A DNA stretch of 64,000 nucleotides from Planctomycetota bacterium (GTDB lineage Bacteria > Planctomycetota > B15-G4 > JADJEK01), in contig JADJEK010000024.1 in NCBI GenBank assembly GCA_016709145.1, forward strand, positions 124,001-188,000. The letters are read 5' to 3'. The notes beneath the pieces are model-generated. The model made no database searches, was not told the DNA's origin, and was given only the letters and a program-made list of their open reading frames with translations. This document shows, piece after piece, positions 35,546 through 44,713 of the stretch. Made by a program: the position numbers and the translations under genes. Each line of letters begins with the position of its first letter. Within the stretch, counting starts at the first letter, position 1.

Positions 35546-35620
35546 GGAAGCACCGAGCACCGTCACCCTTCCCCTGGTTTCAGGCCGCACGCTCGCGGTT
35601 CAAAACCACTCCGTCGCCAA

Positions 35621-35802
35621 GGGACGTCGTGACCTGCTCTCGCAGCGGCCGCTCACTCGTTCGCTGCGGATGTGGCGATCCGCTGCGGCGCCTCGTGTAG
35701 TTGGCCCACCCAGCCAACTGGAGAGTTGGAGCGTCAAACAGGCGAGGCCCAAGCCACCCCGCAGCTTTGAGCGGCCGCTGCGAGAGCAGGTCACGACGTC
35801 CC
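35621..35802. mobile_element. 182-bp element with perfect 35-bp terminal inverted repeats (MITE-like)
   Basis: The left arm at 35621-35655 starts GGGACGTCGTGACCTGCTCT. The right arm at 35768-35802 is its exact reverse complement over 35 bp. The interior has no open frame of note and contains a smaller TTGGC/GCCAA inverted repeat. The sequence left of it (CAAAACCACTCCGTCGCCAA) is the complement of a segment in the 29829 composite repeat, so the element sits inside another repeat. There is no clear target-site duplication. No gene is visible in 35310-35849 apart from these repeats. Confidence 0.65.
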
Positions 35803-35849
35803 TTCGCGTGAAGTCTCCCGAGCGGGCATCGGGCCATGCGGCCCGAGCG

Positions 35850-38800
35850 TTACTGCACCGGCACCTTGACGGTCTTCCGTTCGCCGGACTCGATGCTGAC
35901 CACGACTTCGCCCTTCTTGTTCCCGACCTTCACGCGCACCGAGTACTGGCCGGGCTTCAGTCCCTCGAACGTCGTCGGGCGCGAGCCGATCTCGGCCTGC
36001 GTGTCCTCCGAGCCTGGATCGTCGACTGGGCTCACGGTCGTCTCGACGAACATCATGGGTCCGTTGCCATCCTCTTCGGACTCGGTGCTCGGACCGAGGT
36101 CCGCCGTCACCGACAGCGTCGCGCCGCGCGCCGCGCGGAAGTCGATGCCCTCCGCCGCGCCGCCCTCGGGCACGAGCACGCGGTCCTTCCCCATCTTCAT
36201 GATGCCGCCGCCGCGGATCTCCATGCGGTACTCACCCGGCGCGAGGAAGCGGACTTCGTAGTAGCCATCGGAGTCGGTCACGACGTTCTCGGTCTCGTTG
36301 CCGAACTTCATGGTCGTTGCGCCGCCGTCGTTCGAGACCATCGCGATCATGCGCACTTCGCGGACCTCGGTGTCGCTCTCGTCGCCCTCGCCGGACTTCG
36401 CCGGCCGGACGTCGACGACGATGCCCTCGAGCGGCTTGTTCGTGTCCTCTTCGACGATGCGGCCGCGGATCGCGCCGCTCGGCAGCTTGACGTGCTCGGT
36501 CGTCTCGCGCTTCGGGTCGACGCGCACCTTGGTCTTGTGCGGCACGGCCGACTTCGGCGCCTTCACGACCAAGCTGTATCCACCCGGCTTCACGTCGCGA
36601 ATATCATACTTGCCGTCGGCGTCGGTCGTGGCGCTCGGTTCGCCGAACGGGAGGCCCTCGCCGCCACGCGACAGCGTCACGCGCGCATTCGCGACCGGGC
36701 GCCCGGACTCGGTGACCGTCCCGACGACGTCTCCCGTCGGCGGTAGGCTCACGTCCTGAGCGACGGTTTCGCCTTCGCGGATCGTGACGGGCACGCCGGC
36801 GTCCGAGTCCCCGCCGCCGGCGACCGCGATGAACACGGCGCCGCCGCCGACCGCGGAACGCGGCTTGGACACGCGGACGACGTAATCGCCGGGAAGGATC
36901 CCCGACATGGCGTAGTGACCGTCTTCGTCCGAGGTGGCGCTTGCTCGCTCGTCACCATAGGACCCGAAGCTCTGGATCGACGCGCCGCCGAAGTTCACAC
37001 CGCCCTGGTCGGGCGCGGACAACGCGACGTTCGCGTTCGCGAGCGGCTTACCGTACTGGTCGTACGCGATGCCCTCCAGTGCGCCACCGGCTCGCAACGA
37101 CAAGTCGAGTCCATCGAGCTGATCGCCGTCCTCGAGAGCGACCGGCTTGCGCTCGGAACCCGCGTGCGTCGCGTGCGTCGCGTGGATCGAGTGATCGCCG
37201 GCCGCGAGGCCGCGGATCGTGTACTCGCCTTTGGCGTCGGTCGTCGCGGTCCTCGGCGGGGAGTCGTTGACGACCGTCGGGCCACTCCCGTCGTCCTCGA
37301 TTCGGATCGAACGCCGAGCGACACGGGCTCGGCCTCCACCGGGGAGCGCGAAGCCGCCTTCGTCGTCGCTCACACGCTCGATCGTGACGATCGCACCCTC
37401 GACCGGAGTTCCATCCGGCGCGCGCACGATGCCCGAAACCGTGATCTCGGGGGTCAGCGTGAAGTCCATCCGCGACTTCTGTCCGCTCGGAGTCGCGATG
37501 CCGCTCATCGTCATCGGGGCATAGCCATCGGCCTTCACTCCGAGTGTCATCGACTCGGTCGTGAGATCACCGATCGCGAACAGGCCGGGCTCCTCGGCCA
37601 CGCCGGCGATCCGCGCCGCTTCCGCACCGTGCAGCACGCGCAACGCATTGCCGCGCATCACGCCGAACCCGAACATCGAGTTCGTGGGCTCGACTTCGTA
37701 ATTCGTCACCGGCTTCTTCGTGACCGCATCGGTGACGACGCCGAACACGACGCCCGACGCCTTCATCGAGACGCGCATGTCGGCGGTCCCGGCGACCACG
37801 CGTTCCACGCTGCGATCGACGAATCCCGGCGCTCGTACGTTGACCGTGTACCCCTCGTCGCGCAGACCCTCCATCGCGAAGCGTCCGTTGGCGTCGGTCT
37901 TGCGCACGAGGTCGCGACCGAAGGTCGCGCCCATGCCGCCCTCCGTGAGGTCGATGACCTCGCGTGACACCGAGACATCGGCGCCCGCGAGCGGTCGACC
38001 GCTGGCGTCGAGGACGACGCCGGAGATGGACAGACCCTTGTCGAGGTTGAGCACGAGGTCGGGCGTGACCTTCAGCTTCTCGATCTGGACGTCGCGCACG
38101 GTCTCCGGCGCGTACCCGTCGGCATCGGCGTTCACCGAGACTTGGCCCGCCGGCAGGCCGTCGATGCGCCATGCACCCGACGGATCGGTCGTCGCCGTGC
38201 GCGTGCGGGCCTGGTCGAGATCGCCCAGCACGAACAGCCCATCACTTCCGCCGGACTTGCGGTCCTTCACGTACGCGGACACGGTGGCCTTAGCGACCGG
38301 GTTGCCGCTCTTGTCGAGCACGCGGCCCATCACCGAGCCACCACTCTCGACCACGATCGTGCCGACGTCGCTGTCGCCACCCTTCGAGCCGAGCGTCACG
38401 AAGGCGTCCGCGTGCTGCTTGCCGCGCACGCGCAGCCGATCGGTCAGATCGGAGTCGCCCTTGTAGACCAGCGTGAACTTGCCGGACGGATCGGTGGTCG
38501 TCGATGCGCCCTTGCCGATTCGACCGATGCCGAACGCCAGTGCTTCGACGTCGGCCCCGGCGACCGGGCGGCCGGCCTCGTCGACGACACGCCCCGTGAT
38601 GGAGTGCGACGGCCCGGCGGCCGCGGTCGGATCGGTCGGACTCGCGGGGGTCGAATCCGTGGCGACCGCCTCGCGGACGGTCGGGTCCTGGGTCGGTTGC
38701 GCCGTGGCCTGCTCGACGACCGCGTCGTCGGTCGCGGACTTCGCCGCCGCCGTCTCGTTCGCGGTCACGGCTTCGGTCGGCGTCTTGTCGTCCTGGAACA

Positions 38801-38867
38801 GCATCACGCCCGTCGTGATTGCGGCAGCGGCGACTACGGTGATCAGCAACCAACGACCCGCGTTCAT
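35850..38867 (-). CDS. Membrane-anchored protein with many carboxypeptidase-regulatory-like repeats
   Basis: 1005 residues from the ATG at 38867. One N-terminal membrane helix (WLLITVVAAAAITTGVMLF) and an acidic/threonine-rich linker come first. About nine beta-sandwich repeats follow of the type ITGRVVDEAGRPVAGADVEA, VMGRVLDKSGNPVAKATVSA, ISGVVLDASGRPLAGADVSV and VVGTVTESGRPVANARVTLS, each followed by a TTDADGKYDI-like strand. These are CarboxypepD_reg-like (transthyretin-like) domains, typically adhesive or stalk modules outside the cell. A catalytic domain is absent. The last motif (GLKPGQYSVRVKVGNKKGE) ends the protein cleanly. Confidence 0.87.
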   Translation of the reverse strand: MNAGRWLLITVVAAAAITTGVMLFQDDKTPTEAVTANETAAAKSATDDAVVEQATAQPTQDPTVREAVATDSTPASPTDPTAAAGPSHSITGRVVDEAGRPVAGADVEALAFGIGRIGKGASTTTDPSGKFTLVYKGDSDLTDRLRVRGKQHADAFVTLGSKGGDSDVGTIVVESGGSVMGRVLDKSGNPVAKATVSAYVKDRKSGGSDGLFVLGDLDQARTRTATTDPSGAWRIDGLPAGQVSVNADADGYAPETVRDVQIEKLKVTPDLVLNLDKGLSISGVVLDASGRPLAGADVSVSREVIDLTEGGMGATFGRDLVRKTDANGRFAMEGLRDEGYTVNVRAPGFVDRSVERVVAGTADMRVSMKASGVVFGVVTDAVTKKPVTNYEVEPTNSMFGFGVMRGNALRVLHGAEAARIAGVAEEPGLFAIGDLTTESMTLGVKADGYAPMTMSGIATPSGQKSRMDFTLTPEITVSGIVRAPDGTPVEGAIVTIERVSDDEGGFALPGGGRARVARRSIRIEDDGSGPTVVNDSPPRTATTDAKGEYTIRGLAAGDHSIHATHATHAGSERKPVALEDGDQLDGLDLSLRAGGALEGIAYDQYGKPLANANVALSAPDQGGVNFGGASIQSFGSYGDERASATSDEDGHYAMSGILPGDYVVRVSKPRSAVGGGAVFIAVAGGGDSDAGVPVTIREGETVAQDVSLPPTGDVVGTVTESGRPVANARVTLSRGGEGLPFGEPSATTDADGKYDIRDVKPGGYSLVVKAPKSAVPHKTKVRVDPKRETTEHVKLPSGAIRGRIVEEDTNKPLEGIVVDVRPAKSGEGDESDTEVREVRMIAMVSNDGGATTMKFGNETENVVTDSDGYYEVRFLAPGEYRMEIRGGGIMKMGKDRVLVPEGGAAEGIDFRAARGATLSVTADLGPSTESEEDGNGPMMFVETTVSPVDDPGSEDTQAEIGSRPTTFEGLKPGQYSVRVKVGNKKGEVVVSIESGERKTVKVPVQ

Positions 38868-39095
38868 GCGAGACACTCCAGTCGAGAGAGGTTCAGGGGA
38901 CGACTTCGTCGGACGACGTGCCAAGGGCGAGGACGGAAGGCAGCGATCCACGCGATGGCGAGGCCGAATCATGCACGCGGTGTGCCGAGCCCCGCGGAGT
39001 CCGAGGAAGCCCAGCAGGACGCTCCAGAGCGGCGATTCCGACGAGATGTCGCGCGAGCACTACCCCAAATGGGGCAAGTCGGTTGCAGCTCGGAC

Positions 39096-39773
39096 TCAGA
39101 ACGAGTTCGAAACGCGCCCCGACGGAAAGCCGATGTCGACCACGTGGACCTCGCCGCAGCGCGTGGGGCCCTGTCCGCGATCGAAGCCGATCTTGCGCGC
39201 GACGAACGTGACCGTGGCGGCTGCGGTGATCGCGCGGCCGAGCACCGCTCCGGTATCCGCATCGAGTCCGGACGGCAGGTCCACGGCGACGACGACCGGC
39301 CTCGCGCGCTCGATCGCGTCGATCACGAGTCCGGCCAGTCCATCGATGGGGCGGGTCAACCCCGTGCCGAACAACGCATCCACGACCAAGGGGGCCGGCG
39401 CCCGGGCCAGGTCCGCGTCGATCCCGCCGACGTCGGTCGGCGTCCGCACGTGCACGGTCTTGCCGCCGAGTGCGCTCCATCGTTCCAGGTTGGCTCGAGC
39501 GATCGCGGGCAAGGCCGCGGCATCGCCGACCAGCACGACGTCGACGTCGATGCGGTCGAGCAGATGGCGCGCGGCCACGAAACCGTCGCCGCCGTTGTTG
39601 CCCGTGCCGGCCACCACGACCACGCGCGCAAGGCCCCGCTCGGACGCGAGCCGCAGCGCGACTTCCGCGACGGCGCGGCCGGCGTTCTCCATCAGCAGGT
39701 CCGCGGGCAGGCCGTAGTCCCGTTGCACGCGAGCATCGAGCGCGCGCGCTTGTTCGCGAGTGAGGGGTCGCAT
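39096..39773 (-). CDS. nnrE: NAD(P)H-hydrate epimerase (YjeF N-terminal domain)
   Basis: 225 residues from the ATG at 39773. MRPLTREQARALDARVQRDY and LMENAGRAVAEVAL open the domain. AGTGNNGGDGFVAARHL is the characteristic nucleotide-binding loop, and VVDALFGTGLTRPIDG and AVDLPSGLDADTG are the further signatures. It epimerises damaged NAD(P)HX for repair in the cytoplasm. The C-terminal ADP/ATP-dependent dehydratase (NnrD) domain that is fused in many bacteria is absent, so the dehydratase would have to be elsewhere. It is divergent from the epimerase gene at 39823. Confidence 0.93.
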   Translation of the reverse strand: MRPLTREQARALDARVQRDYGLPADLLMENAGRAVAEVALRLASERGLARVVVVAGTGNNGGDGFVAARHLLDRIDVDVVLVGDAAALPAIARANLERWSALGGKTVHVRTPTDVGGIDADLARAPAPLVVDALFGTGLTRPIDGLAGLVIDAIERARPVVVAVDLPSGLDADTGAVLGRAITAAATVTFVARKIGFDRGQGPTRCGEVHVVDIGFPSGRVSNSF

Positions 39774-39822
39774 GGGCGCAGGATATCGCGTAAACGGGAG
39801 CCCTCGGATCGGAGCAACTCGC

Positions 39823-40257
39823 ATGGACCTGGATCCCGCGCACCGCGCCAAGATCGACCACCTCGGCGTCGCCGTCCCGTCGCTCGCGGAGGGATTGAAG
39901 CTCTATCGCGACTTGCTCGGCTTCGCGGTGAAGTTCGAAGAAGCGGTCGCGACCGAGAAAGTCCGTGTCGTCGGACTCGACAGCGGCGATTCGGTGATCG
40001 AGCTGCTCGAACCGACCTCCGACGATTCGACGATCGCGAAATACCTCGCGAAGCGTGGCCCCGGCATCCATCACATCGCGATCGAAGTCCAAGACCTCGC
40101 CGGCCTGTTACCGAAACTGGCGGCGCAGGGAGTGCAGTTGCTCGATTCCGTACCTCGGCCGGGCTCACGCGGTACGAAGGTCGCGTTCATCCACCCGAAG
40201 GGCGCGCTCGGCGTGCTCGTCGAACTCGTCGAGCACACGGCGGGCTCGCGGCATTGA
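39823..40257 (+). CDS. mce: Methylmalonyl-CoA epimerase (VOC superfamily)
   Basis: 144 residues, ATG at 39823. KIDHLGVAVPSLAEGLKLYR is the first VOC module with metal ligand His13; GIHHIAIEVQDLAGLL gives the second module (His83/84); VLVELVEHT gives Glu134. The overall order and length match methylmalonyl-CoA epimerase, which interconverts the (2R) and (2S) methylmalonyl-CoA forms in propionate metabolism. Mutase genes are not in the window. A VOC enzyme with another CoA or small substrate remains possible. Confidence 0.88.
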   Translation: MDLDPAHRAKIDHLGVAVPSLAEGLKLYRDLLGFAVKFEEAVATEKVRVVGLDSGDSVIELLEPTSDDSTIAKYLAKRGPGIHHIAIEVQDLAGLLPKLAAQGVQLLDSVPRPGSRGTKVAFIHPKGALGVLVELVEHTAGSRH

Positions 40258-40262
40258 CGGAG

Positions 40263-40940
40263 ATGCGTGCGGCCCCGGTCCCGCCCCGCCCGTCCTGGTG
40301 GACGGTCCTCGGCGCGATGGCGTTGCGTTGGATCGGTTTCGCCGTGATGACGCTGCTCGCGGTCTGGAACGAGCGGCGGCCGGGGACGCGCATCGCCGAT
40401 CCGATCCTCGATGTCACGCCGTTCGTGCCGTGGGTCGAGCGCTGGAACTACCACGTTTGGCTGATCGCCTGGCTGCCGTGGCTGTTCGTCGTGCTGGCGA
40501 AGGACCGCGCGCGGTTCGTGCGACTCATGATCGGTTGCGGCGCGCTGTCCGTGCTGCGCGGCGTCTGCGTCGTCGCGACGGGGCTCGGGCCGGTGCACGG
40601 GGACGACGTCAACGCAGCGCTGGCGTGGACGCCGGAGTTGTACCGGCAGGTCGTGCTCGACATCCTGAGTCCGTTCGCGGTGTTCATGGAAAGCAGCGCG
40701 AACGTCTGGCTGACGAAAGACCTGTTCTTCTCGGGCCACACCGCGACGACCGCGTTCTTGTTGCTTCACGTTTGGCGTTGGCCATGGCTGCGCGGAGTGG
40801 TCGGGGTGCTGCACGTCGCCGTCGTGCTCTCGGTCGTGTTCGGACACATCCACTACGTCGTCGACGTACTCGGTGGTTGGCTCGCGGCCGCGGCGATGTT
40901 CTGGGTCATGGAGCGCCGGGCGCGCGCGGAGCGGGAATAG
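40263..40940 (+). CDS. PAP2-like / sphingomyelin-synthase-type membrane phosphatase-transferase
   Basis: 225 residues starting 6 nt after mce. Five or six membrane helices; the segment DLFFSGHTATTAFLLLHVW and the later FGHIHYVVDVLGGWLAAA reproduce the SGHT and HxxxxxD motifs (His, His, Asp) of the PAP2_C/sphingomyelin synthase family. It probably transfers or hydrolyses a lipid-linked phosphate head group at the membrane. Substrate is unknown. The first 20 residues are hydrophilic and proline-rich. A strong hairpin follows the stop. Confidence 0.85.
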   Translation: MRAAPVPPRPSWWTVLGAMALRWIGFAVMTLLAVWNERRPGTRIADPILDVTPFVPWVERWNYHVWLIAWLPWLFVVLAKDRARFVRLMIGCGALSVLRGVCVVATGLGPVHGDDVNAALAWTPELYRQVVLDILSPFAVFMESSANVWLTKDLFFSGHTATTAFLLLHVWRWPWLRGVVGVLHVAVVLSVVFGHIHYVVDVLGGWLAAAAMFWVMERRARAERE

Positions 40941-40942
40941 AA

Positions 40943-40977
40943 CCGCCCCGCAGCTCGTGAGAGGAGCCGCGGGGCGG
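40943..40977. terminator. Hairpin terminator between convergent genes
   Basis: Arms CCGCCCCGC-A-GCTC and GAGC-C-GCGGGGCGG around a GTGAGAG loop, with a single mismatch. It lies between the PAP2-like stop at 40940 and the leftward beta-propeller stop at 41028. It probably works in both directions; there is no T run. Confidence 0.75.
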
Positions 40978-41027
40978 GGGCGGAGAGAAGGTGAGCTCGC
41001 CCTAGATCGAGCTCAGCCCCTCTGTCG

Positions 41028-44000
41028 TCATTGCTCGAAGTAGCTGGTCAGCGCGCCGACGTTCGGAACCCCCTCGATCGAGTTCAGCTTCGTTCCGGAC
41101 GCACCCGGATCGAGGACTTCGATCCGATTGTCACCCGGGAACGAAACGTACATGCGATCGGGGATCCACGTCTGGATCGGCGTGCCGCCGACACTGCGCA
41201 ACGGTGCCTTGCTGTTCGGCCCGAACGCTGCCAAGGAGAACGTCGACGACAGCGCGCCGATGTTCGTCTGCGGCAGTTGCGGAGCCGAGCTGAAGAAGTC
41301 GCCGGTGTTGAAGTCGCTCAGCGTCACGTCGTAGGGCGACTGATCCTGCCCACCGTGGTTGATGCGCTGCGCCAACGGGACCAGCGGACCACCCCACGTG
41401 CCGACGACCGTGAACTCGCGCTGGATGATGCCCGGCGCGTTCAACACGGACGAGGGCAGCGGCACCGGAGGCAGAGGACCAGGGTTCGGCAACTGCGCCG
41501 AGAACGCGACGCGGCTGACCATGGCGAGGCCGGTCTGTTCGTCGCGGTGCGTGGCGTAGACGCCGGTATGCAGTCCCGTCGACGCGCCGGCGTACGTACC
41601 GGGGTCGTAGGTCATGCCGCGCAGTTGCGAGAACGGACTGGACTTCGACACCTTCCAGCGGATCGCGTCCGCACCGACTCCCGTCGCGCCCGACGGACCC
41701 GACTCGTAGAGCAGGATCTCGCCGGACTGCTGGCAGCCGATGTAGCCGAAGTAGATGCCGGACACCCATCCCGTCGTCGTTTGACGCGGCGAGAGCACGA
41801 CGTCCCACGGCCGCTTGACGCCGTCGAACAGCGTCTTGCGCACGGTCTGCGTCTTCGGATCGAGGATCGACACCGAGTTGCCGAGGTAGTTCGCGACGAA
41901 CACGTCTTCGCCGTCCGGCTGAGCCGACACCGCGCGCGGGCCGTTGCCGACCTTCAGGCGGTTGATCTCCTGGTGGAAGAACGGCGCGAGCGGATCGGTC
42001 CCGATGATCGACACCGTGTCGTCACCGTAGTTCGACACGTACAACCGCTTCAGGTCCGGCGAGATGCCGAGGCCTTCCGGGTCGGGCGTCGAGATCTTCG
42101 CGAGCAACGAGAAGTTGTTCGAGTTGAGCACCTTCACGTCGCCCGAGTCGCGGTCGGTCACGTACAGGAAGTTGCCGATCTGCTGACGCGCCGAGTAGGT
42201 CACCGGCCCCACGAACGAGGCCAGCGACGGACCGTTCTGCTTGAACGACGGCAAGCGATCGTTCAGCAGAGGGTTCGGGTTCGGCAGGAGCTGGATCGGC
42301 AGATGATCGACCACCGGCGGACACGTGATCGCGGTCGAGTTCGTGAACACTTCGGCGCTCTCGAGCACGAACGCCGGCTTCAGCAGGTTCTGTTGGCTGA
42401 AGGCGACGTCGAGGGGCGCGAGGCCCACCGGCAATCGCATCGGCGGCGGGTTCGGCACCGGCGGATCCGAGATCGAATTGCGATTCATCGCCTGTCCGAC
42501 GCCGAGCCACTGCAGCAGCGTCGCCGAGGTATGGAAAGCATTCGCCGTGTACGGATTGTTGGTGTCGAAGAACAACGTGTCGAGGAAGTCGCCGACTTGC
42601 ACGTCGCCGATCGACCCCACGACCGGCGCCTTCGCCAAGCGCGCTTCGCCGTTCGAGTTGCGCACCACCGTCTCGAAGCCGGACGGGAACACACCGAACG
42701 GGTTGCCCTTGTTCGCGGTCGAACCCGTCGAGCCTTCGTTGACGCCCGGCACCGGAGTCGGGCCGCCCAGATGTCCGGGCGGATTCGCACCGAGGCCGAG
42801 AGCTGCCGTCGGCGGCACCGTGTTGCCGTTCTGATCGACGAAGCCACCGTCCCCGAACACCGTCGGATTGCAGCCCTTCAAGCCCGAGCCGGGCAGCGAC
42901 ACGCTCGTCGTGCAGGCGCACATCTGCAGGTTGTTCGTGAACAGGAGCACCTTCGACGTCGCAGGATCGTTGGTCTCGAATCCTTCGCCGTTCAGGTTGA
43001 TGGCGCCCATGCCCGTTCCGGACAACCGCGTGAAGTAGATCGCCGCGGGCGCGACCGGAGCGTTCGTGAACGCCTTGCCGCTGTTCGTATGGAACGAACG
43101 CGTGCTGTTCGCGATCGCGTCGTACGACTCGTTGTGCAGCGACGTCACGGCGACGGTCGCGTTCGTGATCGACGGATGCGGATTCAACGACGACGGCAGC
43201 GGGCCCATCGTGACGTCGAGGTTTCCCGCGAGGTCGACGATCGAGTCGACGACGTACTCCGCCATGTTGTTCGGGTTGATCGGACGAACGTCGAACGGCA
43301 CGGAGAAGAACTGCTTGCTGTTCGGCGTCGCTCGCATCACGAACGTGGGGATGTACGGAACCGACAGGTCGAACGGATTCGGAACCGGCGCCGAGTTGCC
43401 GTTGTAGGCCAACGGGATCAGGGGATTGCCGGAGTTGAACGACTCGACGCTGGTCGCCGAGAAGCCCACCGACCACGGCACGACCGGTTCACTGAACTCG
43501 ACGACGTAGCGCGAGTACGACTCGGCGACGGGATTGCCGTTCACGACCGCGGCCGGCGAGGCCGGCGACTTCGCGGTGATGTCGACCAGCGCGAGCGGGT
43601 TTCCACCCGAGCGCGGCTGTCCGGTGCCGTCGTCGATCTTGATGACCCAGTACCCGTTGATCGTGATCTTGTTGACCTCGTGCAAGCGGATGCGGATCTC
43701 GGTGATCGAACTCGGGATCGTCTCGGGGTCGCCCGCAGTGCCGCCGAACGCGGCGATCGACGCGACGTCGGTGTCGGTCGGCAGCGTGGCGACGTAGACG
43801 AACGACTTCTTGTTCGTCAGCAGGTTCTTCCCGTTGGCGTCGAGCCAAGTCGGGAAGCCCGGCGAGTTCGACAGCTTGACGCCGCTCACGGCCTTGCCGG
43901 CGATCACCGGAATGCCCGGGATGTGATTCCCGTTCTGGTCGGTGATCTCGATGTTGGGCGTGAGGTACGAAGTCGCCGCGGTGTCGGGGCTCAGCTTCAT

Positions 44001-44330
44001 CAGGCTCTTCGACACCTTCTTCTTGTTCAGAGCGAAGGGGAAGTCGATCCGGATGAACTGATTCGCACCGTTCGCCGCGCCGGGAAGCAGCGGCGGTGTG
44101 GACGTCAGGCGGAACGTGCCGGTCGCGGCGTCGAATCGGTACGCATTGTTCGCTTGAACGGGATCGAGCGAAACTTGGGCGCCCTGGTTCGGGCCGATCG
44201 ATGCCGACACCTTGATCAGCGGGTCGTTGACGCCGCCTCCGGGCTTGTCGGCGAAACCACCGCCGGCCAGTGCAGACGACGTGAACGTCGCTGCCAGCCA
44301 CCCGGCGAGGGTGGACGAGGAAAGTCGCAT
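41028..44330 (-). CDS. Large secreted protein with Ig-like region and YVTN beta-propeller
   Basis: 1100 residues; signal peptide MRLSSSTLAGWLAATFTSSA. The first half contains Ig-like/cadherin-type strands, with SYSRYVVEFSEPVVPWSVGF and similar SbsA-type 'Big_5' features. The second half has YVTN-type blades: NFLYVTDRDSGDVKVLNSNN, KRLYVSNYGDDTVSIIGTD, EDVFVANYLGNSVSILDPKT and DRMYVSFPGDNRIEVLDPG. Several Cys (MCACTTS, GLKGCNP) may form disulfides. No catalytic motif was found; probable extracellular binding or structural role. Confidence 0.85.
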   Translation of the reverse strand: MRLSSSTLAGWLAATFTSSALAGGGFADKPGGGVNDPLIKVSASIGPNQGAQVSLDPVQANNAYRFDAATGTFRLTSTPPLLPGAANGANQFIRIDFPFALNKKKVSKSLMKLSPDTAATSYLTPNIEITDQNGNHIPGIPVIAGKAVSGVKLSNSPGFPTWLDANGKNLLTNKKSFVYVATLPTDTDVASIAAFGGTAGDPETIPSSITEIRIRLHEVNKITINGYWVIKIDDGTGQPRSGGNPLALVDITAKSPASPAAVVNGNPVAESYSRYVVEFSEPVVPWSVGFSATSVESFNSGNPLIPLAYNGNSAPVPNPFDLSVPYIPTFVMRATPNSKQFFSVPFDVRPINPNNMAEYVVDSIVDLAGNLDVTMGPLPSSLNPHPSITNATVAVTSLHNESYDAIANSTRSFHTNSGKAFTNAPVAPAAIYFTRLSGTGMGAINLNGEGFETNDPATSKVLLFTNNLQMCACTTSVSLPGSGLKGCNPTVFGDGGFVDQNGNTVPPTAALGLGANPPGHLGGPTPVPGVNEGSTGSTANKGNPFGVFPSGFETVVRNSNGEARLAKAPVVGSIGDVQVGDFLDTLFFDTNNPYTANAFHTSATLLQWLGVGQAMNRNSISDPPVPNPPPMRLPVGLAPLDVAFSQQNLLKPAFVLESAEVFTNSTAITCPPVVDHLPIQLLPNPNPLLNDRLPSFKQNGPSLASFVGPVTYSARQQIGNFLYVTDRDSGDVKVLNSNNFSLLAKISTPDPEGLGISPDLKRLYVSNYGDDTVSIIGTDPLAPFFHQEINRLKVGNGPRAVSAQPDGEDVFVANYLGNSVSILDPKTQTVRKTLFDGVKRPWDVVLSPRQTTTGWVSGIYFGYIGCQQSGEILLYESGPSGATGVGADAIRWKVSKSSPFSQLRGMTYDPGTYAGASTGLHTGVYATHRDEQTGLAMVSRVAFSAQLPNPGPLPPVPLPSSVLNAPGIIQREFTVVGTWGGPLVPLAQRINHGGQDQSPYDVTLSDFNTGDFFSSAPQLPQTNIGALSSTFSLAAFGPNSKAPLRSVGGTPIQTWIPDRMYVSFPGDNRIEVLDPGASGTKLNSIEGVPNVGALTSYFEQ

Positions 44331-44713
44331 GGCTCATCTCCGAGGGAGTCTCGTTCCGGGGGCAGGAACAATCCGGGCGAAACTCCGCGGAGGTCGGCAG
44401 GGGGGCAGCGGGCAACCCATCGAACCCCGAGGAGCGGAGTCTGCTTCGGCAAAGGCCGTGCCGATGCGCAGAATCCGCGAGGGATCCCACAGAACGGCTC
44501 CATTCGCGGCTCCGACGCGATCTGGCGTGACCGTGCGGACGCGCACGGTCGGCCGAATCCGTGCGGCTGCTGTCGCGGCGAGCGGCAGCGCACGGGCGGT
44601 GTGCGCGCCGGAATCGAGATCGAGCGGCAGGTGTGAGTAGTGCGGGGCGGGGCGTCAGCGGGGTCGCGGATCGCGACCCATCCGCTGCGCGCGAAGAACG
44701 CGCGCGGGCTCGC
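44331..44713. other. 383-bp gap without a recognised gene
   Basis: The gap lies between two leftward genes. Open frames through it are GC-driven and have no coding features I trust. One hairpin, 44530-44549 (ACCGTGCG/CGCACGGT), is visible. The promoter of the 44330 gene should lie within the first ~150 bp. No palindrome of families A or B occurs here. Confidence 0.5.

Noticed and set aside
41031..44636. A 1201-codon open frame on the plus strand
   Set aside because: It is antisense to the secreted propeller gene and consists mostly of Arg, Asp, Val and Gly codons typical of GC-rich shadow frames; no domain is visible.
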